From positions 3,439 through 67,438 of the forward strand of contig MKRX01000006.1 in assembly GCA_001898035.1 (NCBI GenBank): DNA of 64,000 nt. Direction: 5' to 3'. The DNA comes from Armatimonadetes bacterium 55-13 (GTDB lineage Bacteria; Armatimonadota; Fimbriimonadia; Fimbriimonadales; Fimbriimonadaceae). Shown piece after piece: positions 46,498 to 54,822 of this stretch. Position 1 is the stretch's first letter. Each line of letters opens with the position of its first letter. The notes below the pieces were generated by a model. It was not told where the DNA came from. It saw only the letters and a list, made by a program, of their open reading frames with translations, and made no database searches. A program made the translations under genes and the position numbers.

Positions 46498-47375
46498 TGC
46501 CTTTACTCGGACTTCTCCCGACCCTCGAGCACCAAGCGACGGCCTTCCAGATCAGAGCCTTAGTCGTCTCTTCCACTCCAACTCTTGAACAAAAGCAACT
46601 CCTAGTCGACGAAAAGCTTGACGCCGGAAAGGCTGCGCGATGGGGACTGGTACCCCGGTCTGTAGAGAAAGTGGACTACCTCATTGAGCGTAGTCTCTGG
46701 ACTTCGCCCGAACTCTCGAACACGCTCGCCTTTTACGGCTTTCTCGAGTCGGTAGATATGGGGCAGCCCTTGTTCATAAGGGAATTCCCTTCGATCTTCA
46801 GGGATCAGATGTTTGCAACGGTGAACCCTACATTGGCCCGATTTAAGCGAGAGCCAATCTCTGCCCAAAGTTCGGCAAATCTTCGACTGGAATGGTCGGT
46901 AACTGTTAAGGACGGCGACAATATGCAAACCCTATACGTCCAACAAACTCCGATACCCAGCCGAGGAAGTTCGCGGGGTCCTATTCCGGAATTGGAAAAG
47001 TCTAGTCGAAAAGAGGCTTGGGCCCTTATCCTTTCCACCCCGCAAGCTGAACAGACATACTGGAAGCTCTACCGAGGGGTTTACGCAACCCTGAACGAAA
47101 GACGAAAGGTGCTGGAAGATCAAGTAAGCGCTGCCAAGTTAAAATTTCAGGAAAGGGCTTTCGGCGCTGAGTCTATGGGCAAGGACTTGATCCTAGACAA
47201 GCTGCCCAAAGATGTCCAAGATCAAATAGAACAGCAAGTCAACGCGCTAGTCGCACAGGGCCGATTGCGTAAAGATCCCCAAGTAGTCAACATTTCGCGG
47301 AGCGTCCAAATCAGTTTCCAGTCCGGTAACTTTACGTTCGCGACATCCCCCGAATTCATATTTCGAAGCAAGTGA
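46497..47375 (+). CDS. Hypothetical protein
   Basis: 292 residues from the ATG at 46497 (a GTG one codon earlier at 46494 is possible); it overlaps the previous stop by one base. Not recognised. A short N-terminal hydrophobic segment (MPLLGLLPTLEHQATAFQIR) may be an export signal. The middle shows NLRLEWSVTVKDGDNMQTLY and a predicted helical, charged segment LNERRKVLEDQVSAAKLKFQ likely to form a coiled coil. Base composition is lower in GC than its surroundings, as in its partner gene, suggesting joint acquisition. Function unknown. Confidence 0.65.
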   Translation: MPLLGLLPTLEHQATAFQIRALVVSSTPTLEQKQLLVDEKLDAGKAARWGLVPRSVEKVDYLIERSLWTSPELSNTLAFYGFLESVDMGQPLFIREFPSIFRDQMFATVNPTLARFKREPISAQSSANLRLEWSVTVKDGDNMQTLYVQQTPIPSRGSSRGPIPELEKSSRKEAWALILSTPQAEQTYWKLYRGVYATLNERRKVLEDQVSAAKLKFQERAFGAESMGKDLILDKLPKDVQDQIEQQVNALVAQGRLRKDPQVVNISRSVQISFQSGNFTFATSPEFIFRSK

Positions 47376-47424
47376 AGAACTGATTCCCACCCAAATCAAT
47401 AACCTCTAAACGCCGACACCCCGC

Positions 47425-47453
47425 CCCTTGTCCCCTGCACCCTGATCCCTGTT
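47425..47453. repeat. Heptanucleotide repeat CCCTNNN, four imperfect units
   Basis: CCCTTGT, CCCCTGCA (8 bases), CCCTGAT and CCCTGTT lie between converging genes and run into the stop of the VOC gene, the same placement as the 37386 copy. Confidence 0.6.
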
Positions 47454-48363
47454 AAAGAGGCTTCAGCCCCGCCTCAATCTCCTGTCGCCGAGGCTCCAAG
47501 AACGGAGGAAGCGCCAACCGCTCTCCCATCGTCTCCAACGGCTCATCCGCCGCAAACCCCGGTCCTTCCGTCGCCATCTCAAACAAGATGCCGCCCGGCT
47601 CCCGGAAATATAAGCTCTGGAAGTAGTAGCGATTCACCAGCCCCGAGGTCGAGAGCCCAGCCCGTTCCAACTTGTCCTGCATCTGCAAAATCTCGTCCTC
47701 GTCTTTCACCCGGAACGCCACGTGGTGAATCCCGCCCGAGCCAATTCGCCCAAAGCGACCGGAAATCGCCGGTACCAGCCGGACCCGGGCAAAGGACGTT
47801 TCGTCGCCCGTCTCAAAGATATCGCCATGCTCCGTATAGCCCAGCAACTCCGTCAAAACCCGACGGGTCGCCTGAGGATTCGCGCTCTCCAGGTCCACTC
47901 CCAAAATGCCTTGAATCGCGTTTTCCTCAGGAACGACCTTCCCGTAAGGCGTCGCCGGAGTCGCCAGCCCAGAACTGTCCACTAACTCCAGCCGCTGCCC
48001 TTCGGGGTCGCTAAACAAGATCCGATCCCGGTCCTGGTCGTCCACTTCGCGAAACGGCGCCGAGCCGGCCTCTTCCAGCCGAGAAACCCACCAATCCAGC
48101 GAACTCCCCGGAACCAAGAACGAAGTCAAAGCCACCGTCCCCGCCCCCGGCACGTTCGTATCGATGTCCGGCCAGTCGAAGAACGTCATGTCCGTCCCCG
48201 GCGTCCCCACCGCGTCGGCATAAAACAGGTGATAGGCGCTCAGGTCATCCTGATTCACGCTCTTCTTCACCAACCGCAATCCCAATACCTCGGTATAAAA
48301 CTGCCGGTTATCTTTGATCCGCGCCGAAACGGCGGTCACGTGGTGAATAGTGTGCGTGCTCAT
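47452..48363 (-). CDS. VOC family ring-cleaving dioxygenase (MhqO/MhqA-like)
   Basis: 303 residues forming two glyoxalase-fold halves. N-terminal half: THTIHHVTAVSARIKDNRQF with metal-ligand His, TEVLGLRLVKKSVNQDD and FYADAVGTPGTDMTFF. C-terminal half: GSGGIHHVAFRVKDEDEIL (His) and LYFREPGGILFEMATEGPGF (Glu). This layout matches the ring-cleaving dioxygenases of quinone/hydroquinone resistance in Bacillus, which open aromatic rings with an iron centre. Cytoplasmic, single gene. Substrate may be a quinone or lignin-type aromatic; not determined. Confidence 0.88.
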   Translation of the reverse strand: MSTHTIHHVTAVSARIKDNRQFYTEVLGLRLVKKSVNQDDLSAYHLFYADAVGTPGTDMTFFDWPDIDTNVPGAGTVALTSFLVPGSSLDWWVSRLEEAGSAPFREVDDQDRDRILFSDPEGQRLELVDSSGLATPATPYGKVVPEENAIQGILGVDLESANPQATRRVLTELLGYTEHGDIFETGDETSFARVRLVPAISGRFGRIGSGGIHHVAFRVKDEDEILQMQDKLERAGLSTSGLVNRYYFQSLYFREPGGILFEMATEGPGFAADEPLETMGERLALPPFLEPRRQEIEAGLKPL

Positions 48364-48369
48364 GGGTTC

Positions 48370-48375
48370 AGGATA
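48370..48375 (-). promoter_or_regulatory. -10 element TATCCT, leaderless-type promoter of the VOC gene
   Basis: On the minus strand TATCCT ends 6 bases before the ATG at 48363, with GAACCC between. Confidence 0.5.
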
Positions 48376-48442
48376 TCGCCATATCTAGCCTCGACTGACC
48401 CCGGAACGAATATCTTCCCCAAAGACTACAATTTCGGAACGG

Positions 48443-49483
48443 TTATCGTCCTTGCCACTGAATCAGGAGGAACTCTTCCTCATTCCAGTCCAGAAGCTGC
48501 CGACTCACGGGATGGTAGCGCCTGGGTTTAAGGGCTTTGTCGCTTCCAATCCTCTCCCCGGATTCCAGGTCCCAGACAAGGGTGCCCCGCACCGGAGAAA
48601 TATCGAACAGCCACTTGTCCCACACGAACCAAGGGGGGCGTTCATGATTCGCTTCGACATGCTCGATCGGCGAATCCGCTTGGGAGATCTGCATCTGCAA
48701 GTTGCCTGTAGTGACATCGAAAACCCTCAACCCCGCATACGTGGTTTTGAAATTTCCGCCAATCCCCCAAATCGCCAGATGAGCCTTCCCCACCCAGCAG
48801 AACGGCACATCACAATCTTGGTTAAAGGTTCCGATCTCTCGTGCCGAATCTCCTGATTCGGACTCATAGGGGTTTGATTTCAGCCAATCGACCACATTCC
48901 AAACCCGCACAATCCCGCTCGGATGCCAGATCCAACCGTTATCGGCAATCCACTTTCCATCGGGAGAAACCGAGAGCGTCCCGTGGAAATAGTCCAAGTA
49001 GCGTTCACGATCATCATGCTGAGCATCCACCCGCGCCGTCAAAAGCTTGCCGGTTTCTGCGTCCGAAACATCCAGCCGATTCCAACTGGTGCCATGCACA
49101 ACCCGAGTCCGGCCCGCGTGAGTCAGAAACGCAACCGGAAAAACGCTCAATCGTGGAAAGTAGTCTCCCCGATCGAGTTGGAAGGTAATTCGCCCGGTCG
49201 AGAGTTCATAAACCGCCCCAAACTGCCCGTGCCTTTCCACCACCGCACAGAATTCTCCGTTGGGCTCAAGATAGAGATCGACTCGGGGGTCGTCTTGCTT
49301 CCACTTCAAATCCAAGTCGGCAATGCGTTCCTTAGATCCGGTAGCAAAATCGATCCGAATAAGATCGCCATTCCGAAGCAAAGCCACCCAATGCTTGCGC
49401 CCCGGTGCGAGGCTGGGCCGAAGGTCAAGCACATCTCCGGGATCGACGCCGCAACTCGCCGATTCCACAATAAACCCACTCAC
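48443..49483 (-). CDS. Hypothetical WD40/beta-propeller-like protein
   Basis: 346 residues from the GTG at 49483, chosen because TAGGAT stands 5 bases before it; a TTG two codons earlier is the alternative. Repeating blade-like segments are visible: WVALLRNGDLIRIDFATGSK, GAVYELSTGRITFQLDRGD, RLDVSDAETGKLLTARVDAQ, LSVSPDGKWIADNGWIW, LRVFDVTTGNLQMQISQ and RGTLVWDLESGERIGSD. This periodic pattern of SPDGKW and D-x-x-T/S-G turns fits a propeller of six or seven blades. No clear signal peptide. Role unknown; such folds usually bind partners. Confidence 0.75.
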   Translation of the reverse strand: MSGFIVESASCGVDPGDVLDLRPSLAPGRKHWVALLRNGDLIRIDFATGSKERIADLDLKWKQDDPRVDLYLEPNGEFCAVVERHGQFGAVYELSTGRITFQLDRGDYFPRLSVFPVAFLTHAGRTRVVHGTSWNRLDVSDAETGKLLTARVDAQHDDRERYLDYFHGTLSVSPDGKWIADNGWIWHPSGIVRVWNVVDWLKSNPYESESGDSAREIGTFNQDCDVPFCWVGKAHLAIWGIGGNFKTTYAGLRVFDVTTGNLQMQISQADSPIEHVEANHERPPWFVWDKWLFDISPVRGTLVWDLESGERIGSDKALKPRRYHPVSRQLLDWNEEEFLLIQWQGR

Positions 49484-49488
49484 AATCA

Positions 49489-49494
49489 ATCCTA
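49489..49494 (-). promoter_or_regulatory. -10 element TAGGAT, leaderless-type promoter of the propeller-like gene
   Basis: On the minus strand TAGGAT ends 5 bases before the GTG at 49483 and decides that start over the upstream TTG. Confidence 0.45.
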
Positions 49495-49566
49495 GCTCAC
49501 CCTTCCAATAACTCCAGCCCTCAAGATCCGATCACCCCCACTTATTCCTCGGCACCCCAAGCCCTC

Positions 49567-49664
49567 GTCCCTAGTCCCCCGTCCCCCGTCCCTCGTCCCT
49601 TGTCCCTTGTCCCTTGTCCCTTGTCCCTTGTCCCTTGTCCCTTGTCCCTTGTCCCTTGTCCCTT
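49567..49664. repeat. Heptanucleotide tandem repeat GTCCCTT, 14 units
   Basis: One GTCCCTA, two GTCCCCC, one GTCCCTC and then ten perfect GTCCCTT units follow without interruption (98 bases), in the space between two divergent genes. The plus strand is almost pure pyrimidine plus G. Unit changes cluster at the left end, as expected if the array grows by slippage at the right. Confidence 0.95.
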
Positions 49665-49729
49665 GAGAGGGACCCTAACACCTAACGCCTAAAACCTCAG
49701 CCTAGCGCCCTCCCTTAACCTTCACCGGC

Positions 49730-49735
49730 TATGCT
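49730..49735 (+). promoter_or_regulatory. -10 element TATGCT, leaderless-type promoter of the PI-PLC/GDPD-like gene
   Basis: TATGCT ends 7 bases before the ATG at 49743. It covers the alternative ATG at 49731, which would lie upstream of the predicted transcript start. Confidence 0.5.
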
Positions 49736-49742
49736 TCCGACC

Positions 49743-50495
49743 ATGGTCGCCGTCTTAGCCGCCCTAACCCTGATTTCCCCGGTCTCCGTGCTGCCCCGCG
49801 CGCACTCTCACAACGACTACGCTCAGCAGCGTCCGCTCCAAGAAGCTCTCGATAACGGCTTCTCCAGCGTGGAAGCCGATATCTTCCTCGTTGAAGGCAA
49901 GCTCCTCGTCGGCCACAACCGAGAGGACCTGAAACCCGAGCGCAACCTGGAAGCGATGTATCTCAAGCCCCTGGCCGACCGCATCAAGCAAAACCACGGC
50001 TGGGTCTACGGCGAAGCGAACAAGACGCTCTATGTCCTCGTGGACATCAAGTCGGACGGCGTCAACGTCTATGAAGCCTTCAAAAAGACCCTGACTCACT
50101 TCCCCGAACTCCAATACAAGAAGGACCACATGGCCGTCCGCTTCATCATCAGCGGCGACCGCCCCATCGAGTCCATCGTCCGAGACAAGGGCCTCGTCGC
50201 CGGACTAGACGGTCGCTGGGAAGACCTTTCCAAGGGCTTTTCTGCCCAGGTCATGCCGTGGGTAAGCGAAGATTGGCTGGACCACTTCAAGTGGATCGGC
50301 GCGGGTGAGTTCCCTGCCGAGATGCAGACCAAACTCCAAGGCATGGTCAAGACCTGCCACGACCAGGGGCGCAAGATTCGATTCTGGGGCGCGCCTGATT
50401 CCAAGTCTGTCTGGAGCGTTCACTGGAAGAATGGCGTGGACTGGCTGAACACCGACCACCTCGCCAACCTCCGCGCCTGGATGCTCGAACAATAA
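49743..50495 (+). CDS. Phosphatidylinositol-specific phospholipase C/glycerophosphodiester phosphodiesterase family protein
   Basis: 250 residues from the ATG at 49743 (see the -10 overlapping the earlier ATG). A signal peptide (MVAVLAALTLISPVSVLP) precedes RAHSHNDYAQQRPLQEAL, the conserved His/Asn/Asp active-site segment of this TIM-barrel family; FSSVEADIFLVEGKLLVGHN supplies the metal-binding Glu/Asp and second His, and LYVLVDIKSDG the next strand. Exported, Ca/Mg-dependent phosphodiesterase is the likely activity; the lipid or glycan headgroup is unknown. Convergent with the GH92 gene. Confidence 0.85.
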   Translation: MVAVLAALTLISPVSVLPRAHSHNDYAQQRPLQEALDNGFSSVEADIFLVEGKLLVGHNREDLKPERNLEAMYLKPLADRIKQNHGWVYGEANKTLYVLVDIKSDGVNVYEAFKKTLTHFPELQYKKDHMAVRFIISGDRPIESIVRDKGLVAGLDGRWEDLSKGFSAQVMPWVSEDWLDHFKWIGAGEFPAEMQTKLQGMVKTCHDQGRKIRFWGAPDSKSVWSVHWKNGVDWLNTDHLANLRAWMLEQ

Positions 50496-50528
50496 AAAAG
50501 CCGGGGCGAGTGAAACCTCGCCCCGGCT
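50494..50528 (-). terminator. Intrinsic terminator of the GH92 gene
   Basis: A perfect 12-bp stem AGCCGGGGCGAG / CTCGCCCCGGCT (50499-50528, loop of six) is followed on the minus strand by six T residues (plus-strand A at 50494-50499). It starts 14 bases after the GH92 stop and may slow plus-strand transcripts too. Confidence 0.85.
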
Positions 50529-50541
50529 CGTGTTCGAGAGA

Positions 50542-53319
50542 CTAATCCAGAATCTCGATCGCGCTGATCTTCGCGTTCTGGTCCGGGCTGCCGGGAGCCG
50601 CCTGGACTCGAACCGTAATCGTCCCATCCGCATTCGGCGTCACGTTCTTGAACTCGCGAACCACCGCGATGTTCATGCCACCCGCCACCGCGAACGGATC
50701 GAAGTTTCTCAGCACCAACTTGCCGTTCAGCGAGATGTTCTCCACTCGCATTCCTGCCTCGCCGTCAAAGATCTCGGCGAAGTGCAGTCGAACCGTGTAG
50801 GTCTTGTCCTTCGGCACTGCAAACCGGTGAGTGAAGTCCTGACCGTAGCGCTCGCTCATGTAGATCCGTGCCGGAGCCGCGTTCGGAGCGCTGGTGTCGA
50901 TGCGAATCCCGCGCTGTCGGTTCGTCGAACCTTCCACCATGTTCGGATCGGGCACAAAGCCTTCAACCGGATCATCCTCGCCGCAGACGACGCGAATCGG
51001 CAGACCAAGCACCACCGGCTTATCGGAGGCGGGTTCCGGCAGCGGAGCGTACTTGAAGCCTGTCGGCATCGTGGCCTGAGGACGTGCTGCCATCGACTGG
51101 CCGTACGTCTTGTTCGGCGTCGGTCCCATCTTGAAGACCAACTTGCCGCCCGCCATGATCTGCTTGTGGCTGATCCAGCTCTTGCCGTAGGGTTGGCCGT
51201 TCAAAGTCGCCGACTGGATGTAAAGGTTCTTCGGACCGTTGTTGACCGCTTCCACCGTAAAGGTCTTGCTGCCCGCCTTGATCGTCGCCTTGCTCACCAG
51301 CGGAGAGCCGAACACGTACACGCCGTTGGCCGGGTTGACCGGATAGAAGCCGAGAGCGCTGAACACGTACCAAGCCGACATCTGTCCGCAGTCGTTGTTT
51401 CCAATCTGACCACCCGGCGTGTCGTTATAGAACGAGTCCATGATCTGTCGAATGCGCTGCTGAGACTTCCAGGGCGCACCGGCGAAGGCGTAAAGGTACG
51501 CCTGGTGGTGGCACTGCTCGTTCCCTTGCGCATACTGCCCGATCAAACCAGTGATGTCAGGGATGCTCGTGTTGATCCGCGAGTCCATCGTGAACATCTC
51601 GTCCATCCGAGCGATGAATCCCGCGTCGCCTCCGTACAGGGAGATCAAACCAGGAATATCGTGCTGAACCGCAAAGGCGTACTGCCAAGCATTGGCTTCT
51701 GTGTACTCGTCGCCCACTAGGCCGCGCGTGTCAAACGGAGTTCGCCAAGCGCCATTCGCCTTTCGGCCGCGCATAAACATGGTCGTTCGGTCGAAGTGGT
51801 TTCGGTAGTTGGCGGATCGGTTGTAGAACAGCTCAGCGTCTTCCTTGTGTCCCAACGCCGCCGCCATTTGGGCGATGCACCAATCGTCCACCGAATACTC
51901 GATGGTCTTGGAAGTCGCCTGCGCGCCGCCCTGAGAAGCAACGTAGCCCAGCTTGCGATAGCTGTCCAGGCCGTTGTAGTTCTGCATCGCCGTGTCGCGC
52001 ATCGCCTGGTAGAACGTCTCTGCGTTCTTACCCAGCAGCCCCTTGAAGTAGGCATCGACGATAACCGGTACCGAGTGGTAACCGATCATGCACCAGGTCT
52101 CGTTGCCCCAAAGCGGCCAAATCGGAAGCGTGCGCAAACCGGACTGCTGATACTCAGCCAGCAAAGACTGCGTCATGTCCGGCACCTTCTTCGGTGCCGT
52201 GATCGTCAACAGCGGATGCAAGGCCCGGTACGTGTCCCAGAGCGAGAACGTGCTGTAGTTCTGGAAGCTCGCCTTCGGATGGATCTTCTTGTCCATCCCA
52301 AAATAGGAACCGTCCGCGTCGTTGTACAGGCTCGGCGCAATGTAAGAGAGGTAAGCGTTGGTGTAGAACGTGGAAAGGAACTTCTTGTCCTTGGATTCCA
52401 CCGTTACCGCGCCCAGAACGCCACTCCACTTCGCTTCCGTCGCCTTGCGCACGGATTCAAAACTCCAGCCAGGAATCTCCTTCGCCAGGTTGCCTCGGGC
52501 GCCCTCGATGCCCGTCGGCGAGATGCCAACCTTGACCTCGATCTTCTCACCGGCCGTCGTCGAGTAATCGACGTAAGCCTTGATCTTGCCCTTGCCTTCC
52601 TTGCCCGCAATCCGCGTTCCGTTCTCCTCGATACCCGCCTTCAGGAACGGCTTGGAGAACTTCGCCACGAAGTAAACGTAGCGGTTACCGCCCCAGCCGC
52701 CGGACATTCGGTACCCAGAGATCGTCGTGGAGTTCTCAACCTTGACGTACATCTCCTTCGGATCGTTGGAGATGCCGTGCATCAGGTCAAGCACCACATG
52801 GGAGTTGCTGGACTTGGGGAACGTGTACCGGTGATAGCCCACTCGCTCGGTCGAGGTCAGTTCGACCGTAACCTTCGGGTCTTGCAGAAAAACCTTGTAG
52901 TAGCCGGGCTTCGCGACCTCATCGCTGTGCGAGAAGCGAGACACATATCCCGAACCAGGCTTGCCCGCGTTCAGTCGGAGCTCGCCCACCGTCGGCATGA
53001 GCATGATATCGCCCATGCAGCCCACGCCCGTACCCGAAAGGTGAGTGTGGCTAAAGCCGATGATGGTCTTGTCGCTGTAGTGGTAGCCGGAGGAACCGTC
53101 CCACGTGTCGGTGCGAGTATCCGGGCTGAGCTGGACCATTCCAAACGGAGTGGTAGACCCTGGAAAGGTGTGGCCGTGGCCGTCCGTGCCAATGAACGGG
53201 TTGACATAGTCCACCGGTCGCGCGGGAGCCGCTTGGCTCATCGCACAAACCGCAAATGCGCCCATCAGCCAGGTACGCCGAAAGAGTGCTGAATAAGAAT
53301 GGCAGGGAAAACCTTGCAT
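50542..53319 (-). CDS. Secreted glycoside hydrolase family 92 alpha-mannosidase with malectin-like domain
   Basis: 925 residues. Signal peptide (RTWLMGAFAVCAMSQAAPA), then the GH92 N-terminal sandwich (VDYVNPFIGTDGHGHTFPGS, FGMVQLSPDTR, HLSGTGVGCMGDIMLMP). The catalytic (alpha/alpha)6 domain includes WPLWGNETWCMIGYHSVPVI and GNNDCGQMSAWYVFSALGFY, holding the Glu/Asp and calcium-site residues. After residue about 750 a malectin-like carbohydrate-binding domain follows (YMSERYGQDFTHRF, KTYTVRLHFAEIFDGEAG). GH92 enzymes are Ca-dependent exo-alpha-mannosidases, mostly 1,2-specific. With GH38 this gives the locus two mannose-releasing activities. Confidence 0.94.
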   Translation of the reverse strand: MQGFPCHSYSALFRRTWLMGAFAVCAMSQAAPARPVDYVNPFIGTDGHGHTFPGSTTPFGMVQLSPDTRTDTWDGSSGYHYSDKTIIGFSHTHLSGTGVGCMGDIMLMPTVGELRLNAGKPGSGYVSRFSHSDEVAKPGYYKVFLQDPKVTVELTSTERVGYHRYTFPKSSNSHVVLDLMHGISNDPKEMYVKVENSTTISGYRMSGGWGGNRYVYFVAKFSKPFLKAGIEENGTRIAGKEGKGKIKAYVDYSTTAGEKIEVKVGISPTGIEGARGNLAKEIPGWSFESVRKATEAKWSGVLGAVTVESKDKKFLSTFYTNAYLSYIAPSLYNDADGSYFGMDKKIHPKASFQNYSTFSLWDTYRALHPLLTITAPKKVPDMTQSLLAEYQQSGLRTLPIWPLWGNETWCMIGYHSVPVIVDAYFKGLLGKNAETFYQAMRDTAMQNYNGLDSYRKLGYVASQGGAQATSKTIEYSVDDWCIAQMAAALGHKEDAELFYNRSANYRNHFDRTTMFMRGRKANGAWRTPFDTRGLVGDEYTEANAWQYAFAVQHDIPGLISLYGGDAGFIARMDEMFTMDSRINTSIPDITGLIGQYAQGNEQCHHQAYLYAFAGAPWKSQQRIRQIMDSFYNDTPGGQIGNNDCGQMSAWYVFSALGFYPVNPANGVYVFGSPLVSKATIKAGSKTFTVEAVNNGPKNLYIQSATLNGQPYGKSWISHKQIMAGGKLVFKMGPTPNKTYGQSMAARPQATMPTGFKYAPLPEPASDKPVVLGLPIRVVCGEDDPVEGFVPDPNMVEGSTNRQRGIRIDTSAPNAAPARIYMSERYGQDFTHRFAVPKDKTYTVRLHFAEIFDGEAGMRVENISLNGKLVLRNFDPFAVAGGMNIAVVREFKNVTPNADGTITVRVQAAPGSPDQNAKISAIEILD

Positions 53320-53327
53320 TAATGGGT

Positions 53328-53333
53328 AGTGTA
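53328..53333 (-). promoter_or_regulatory. -10 element TACACT, leaderless-type promoter of the GH92 gene
   Basis: On the minus strand TACACT ends 8 bases before the ATG at 53319. Confidence 0.45.
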
Positions 53334-53459
53334 CCGAGGCTTTTTTCGGGCAAACCTGCCGTCCGAAACCCTCATTGCCGATTCCTCGATGAACCCTTAC
53401 ACTTTCTCTGCCAATTGCCCAACGAGCCGCCGTACCATAGGGGAAGCGAGGAAACTGTT

Positions 53460-53909
53460 ATGCCAAACGAAGACCTTATCGCCATCCCCTATGTTCTTCA
53501 AGCCGGCGAAGGCGTGAGCCCAAGCGATACCGCTACAAAGTGCTCCGGTGAGACCTCCGGCGGCATGCTCACCGTCATCGAATCCAAAACCACCGGAGGC
53601 GCGCCATGGCACATTCACACTCGTGAAGACGAGTTCATGTACGTGGCGAGCGGCGTGATTCAGGTCAGAATAGCCGCCAAAACCACTGAAGTCGGCCCCG
53701 GAGGATTCATATCGCTTCCCCGAAACATCCCTCACATGTGGGATGTAGTATCAGACGAAGCCACCGTCTTGATGATGACCATCCCCGCGATGTTGGATAA
53801 GTTTCTCGCCGAATTCCACGCCGCACCAGATTGGCCATCCAAAAACGACGTCGCTGCAAAATGGGGAATCAAGTTTCTCCCGCCCAGCTACGATCCCGCC
53901 GGAGGTTAG
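53460..53909 (+). CDS. Cupin domain-containing protein
   Basis: 149 residues from the ATG at 53460, which has GAGG nine bases upstream; longer readings run into the GH92 promoter. Cupin motif 1 is WHIHTREDEFMYVASG (His, His, Glu metal ligands) and motif 2 is GPGGFISLPRNIPHMW with the second His. The C-terminus is helical (FLAEFHAAPDWPSKNDVAAK). Small single-domain cupins include dioxygenases, isomerases and sugar-binding proteins; no substrate can be read. Cytoplasmic. Converges on the small membrane-protein gene with a 4-base overlap. Confidence 0.88.
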   Translation: MPNEDLIAIPYVLQAGEGVSPSDTATKCSGETSGGMLTVIESKTTGGAPWHIHTREDEFMYVASGVIQVRIAAKTTEVGPGGFISLPRNIPHMWDVVSDEATVLMMTIPAMLDKFLAEFHAAPDWPSKNDVAAKWGIKFLPPSYDPAGG

Positions 53910-54130
53910 TCTCCAGGTTTCTTCTTAGCCGCCCAAATCGCGATTCCGATCAATCCCGCTCCGATCGCCAGAAATATCAAAGCCCGAACATCCGCCCCCG
54001 GCGCTCCTGTAATTCTGCCACCGGGTCCATGGGGACCTTCCGCTAAGAGTTGGACCGCCGCCAGCGGGCACATCCCACAACCGGCTAAAGAGCAAAAAAC
54101 TACGAGCAATATGCGGTCTGATCGCCTCAT
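53906..54130 (-). CDS. Small hypothetical membrane/lipoprotein
   Basis: 74 residues from the ATG at 54130, which is preceded by a strong AGGAGG at a 4-base spacing. The N-terminus RRSDRILLVVFCSLAGCGMC is a lipoprotein-like signal with LAGC; a Pro/Gly-rich stretch (EGPHGPGGRITGAPG) links to a C-terminal membrane helix (ALIFLAIGAGLIGIAIW) ending KKKPGD. A protein anchored at both ends, or with two membrane helices. Not recognised. The strong ribosome-binding site is the best sign that it is real. Confidence 0.55.
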   Translation of the reverse strand: MRRSDRILLVVFCSLAGCGMCPLAAVQLLAEGPHGPGGRITGAPGADVRALIFLAIGAGLIGIAIWAAKKKPGD

Positions 54131-54216
54131 CCAACCTCCTAGGGCCCCATTCAATACGCCCTCTCGAAAGAAAGTGCATTTTTTCGCCAAAAAAGTGAAG
54201 AAACCCGATGTGCAAT

Positions 54217-54744
54217 CTACGACGAAGAAAGAATGCGGTCGGCGACCTGATCCAAAGTGAGGTCCGAGTTATCGACTCTCAAGTAAGTGTCCGCGTCCGC
54301 GTGGCCCTCCAAGATGGCAGGATACATCCACCGGATCGCCTCCGCCAGCAACTCCTTGTCGAAGTTCTTCCCCGTCCGCGTTTCGTTTCTCTCCAGACAT
54401 TTCTCCACCGGCGGAACCAACAGCACCCGCTGGGGAGCCCACTTCTCCAAGGGAGCCAGCATTCGGTCCGCCTTATGGGGAGGAATGTTGTCGTCAATTG
54501 CCACCGCGAATCCCGCCTCCAAATAAACGTTCGCCATCGCCGCCGCACTCGCCCGCGCAAGATTGAATTGCAAGTCCGCCGCGTCCGTCCAATCCGGAAT
54601 CGGATGCGCCATCCCCGAGACCACCTGATCGCGCAAGTCGTCGACGGAAATGCGGAGACCAAGAGGAAATCGTTGCAGGAGTGCATGGCAAGTCGTAGTC
54701 TTCCCAGAGCCAGGACAGCCGGTGATCAAAAACAACCGAGACAT
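54217..54744 (-). CDS. AAA/P-loop small kinase-like protein
   Basis: 175 residues. Walker A is FLITGCPGSGKTTTCHAL at the very N-terminus; RISVDDLRDQV and AVAIDDNIPP are typical of zeta-toxin/gluconokinase-like P-loop kinases, and VLLVPPVEKCLERNETRTGK provides the arginine-rich lid. Likely phosphorylates a small molecule or RNA end in the cytoplasm. Unlike zeta toxins it has no adjacent antitoxin, so a toxin role is not supported. Monocistronic. Confidence 0.8.
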   Translation of the reverse strand: MSRLFLITGCPGSGKTTTCHALLQRFPLGLRISVDDLRDQVVSGMAHPIPDWTDAADLQFNLARASAAAMANVYLEAGFAVAIDDNIPPHKADRMLAPLEKWAPQRVLLVPPVEKCLERNETRTGKNFDKELLAEAIRWMYPAILEGHADADTYLRVDNSDLTLDQVADRILSSS

Positions 54745-54751
54745 TGACCCG

Positions 54752-54757
54752 ATTATG
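54752..54757 (-). promoter_or_regulatory. -10 element CATAAT, leaderless-type promoter of the P-loop kinase gene
   Basis: On the minus strand CATAAT (one change from TATAAT) ends 7 bases before the ATG at 54744. Confidence 0.4.
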
Positions 54758-54822
54758 CGACGTCACGTTTTGGCTCGACGATTCCCGTGCCGAGTAAATC
54801 CCAGCAGGGAACGGTGCGCGGC

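Noticed and set aside
49567-49664. CRISPR array
   Set aside because: The unit is 7 bases and directly contiguous, with no spacers, and no cas gene is present.
54217-54744. Zeta-type toxin
   Set aside because: The P-loop protein resembles small kinases, but no epsilon-like antitoxin gene is next to it.
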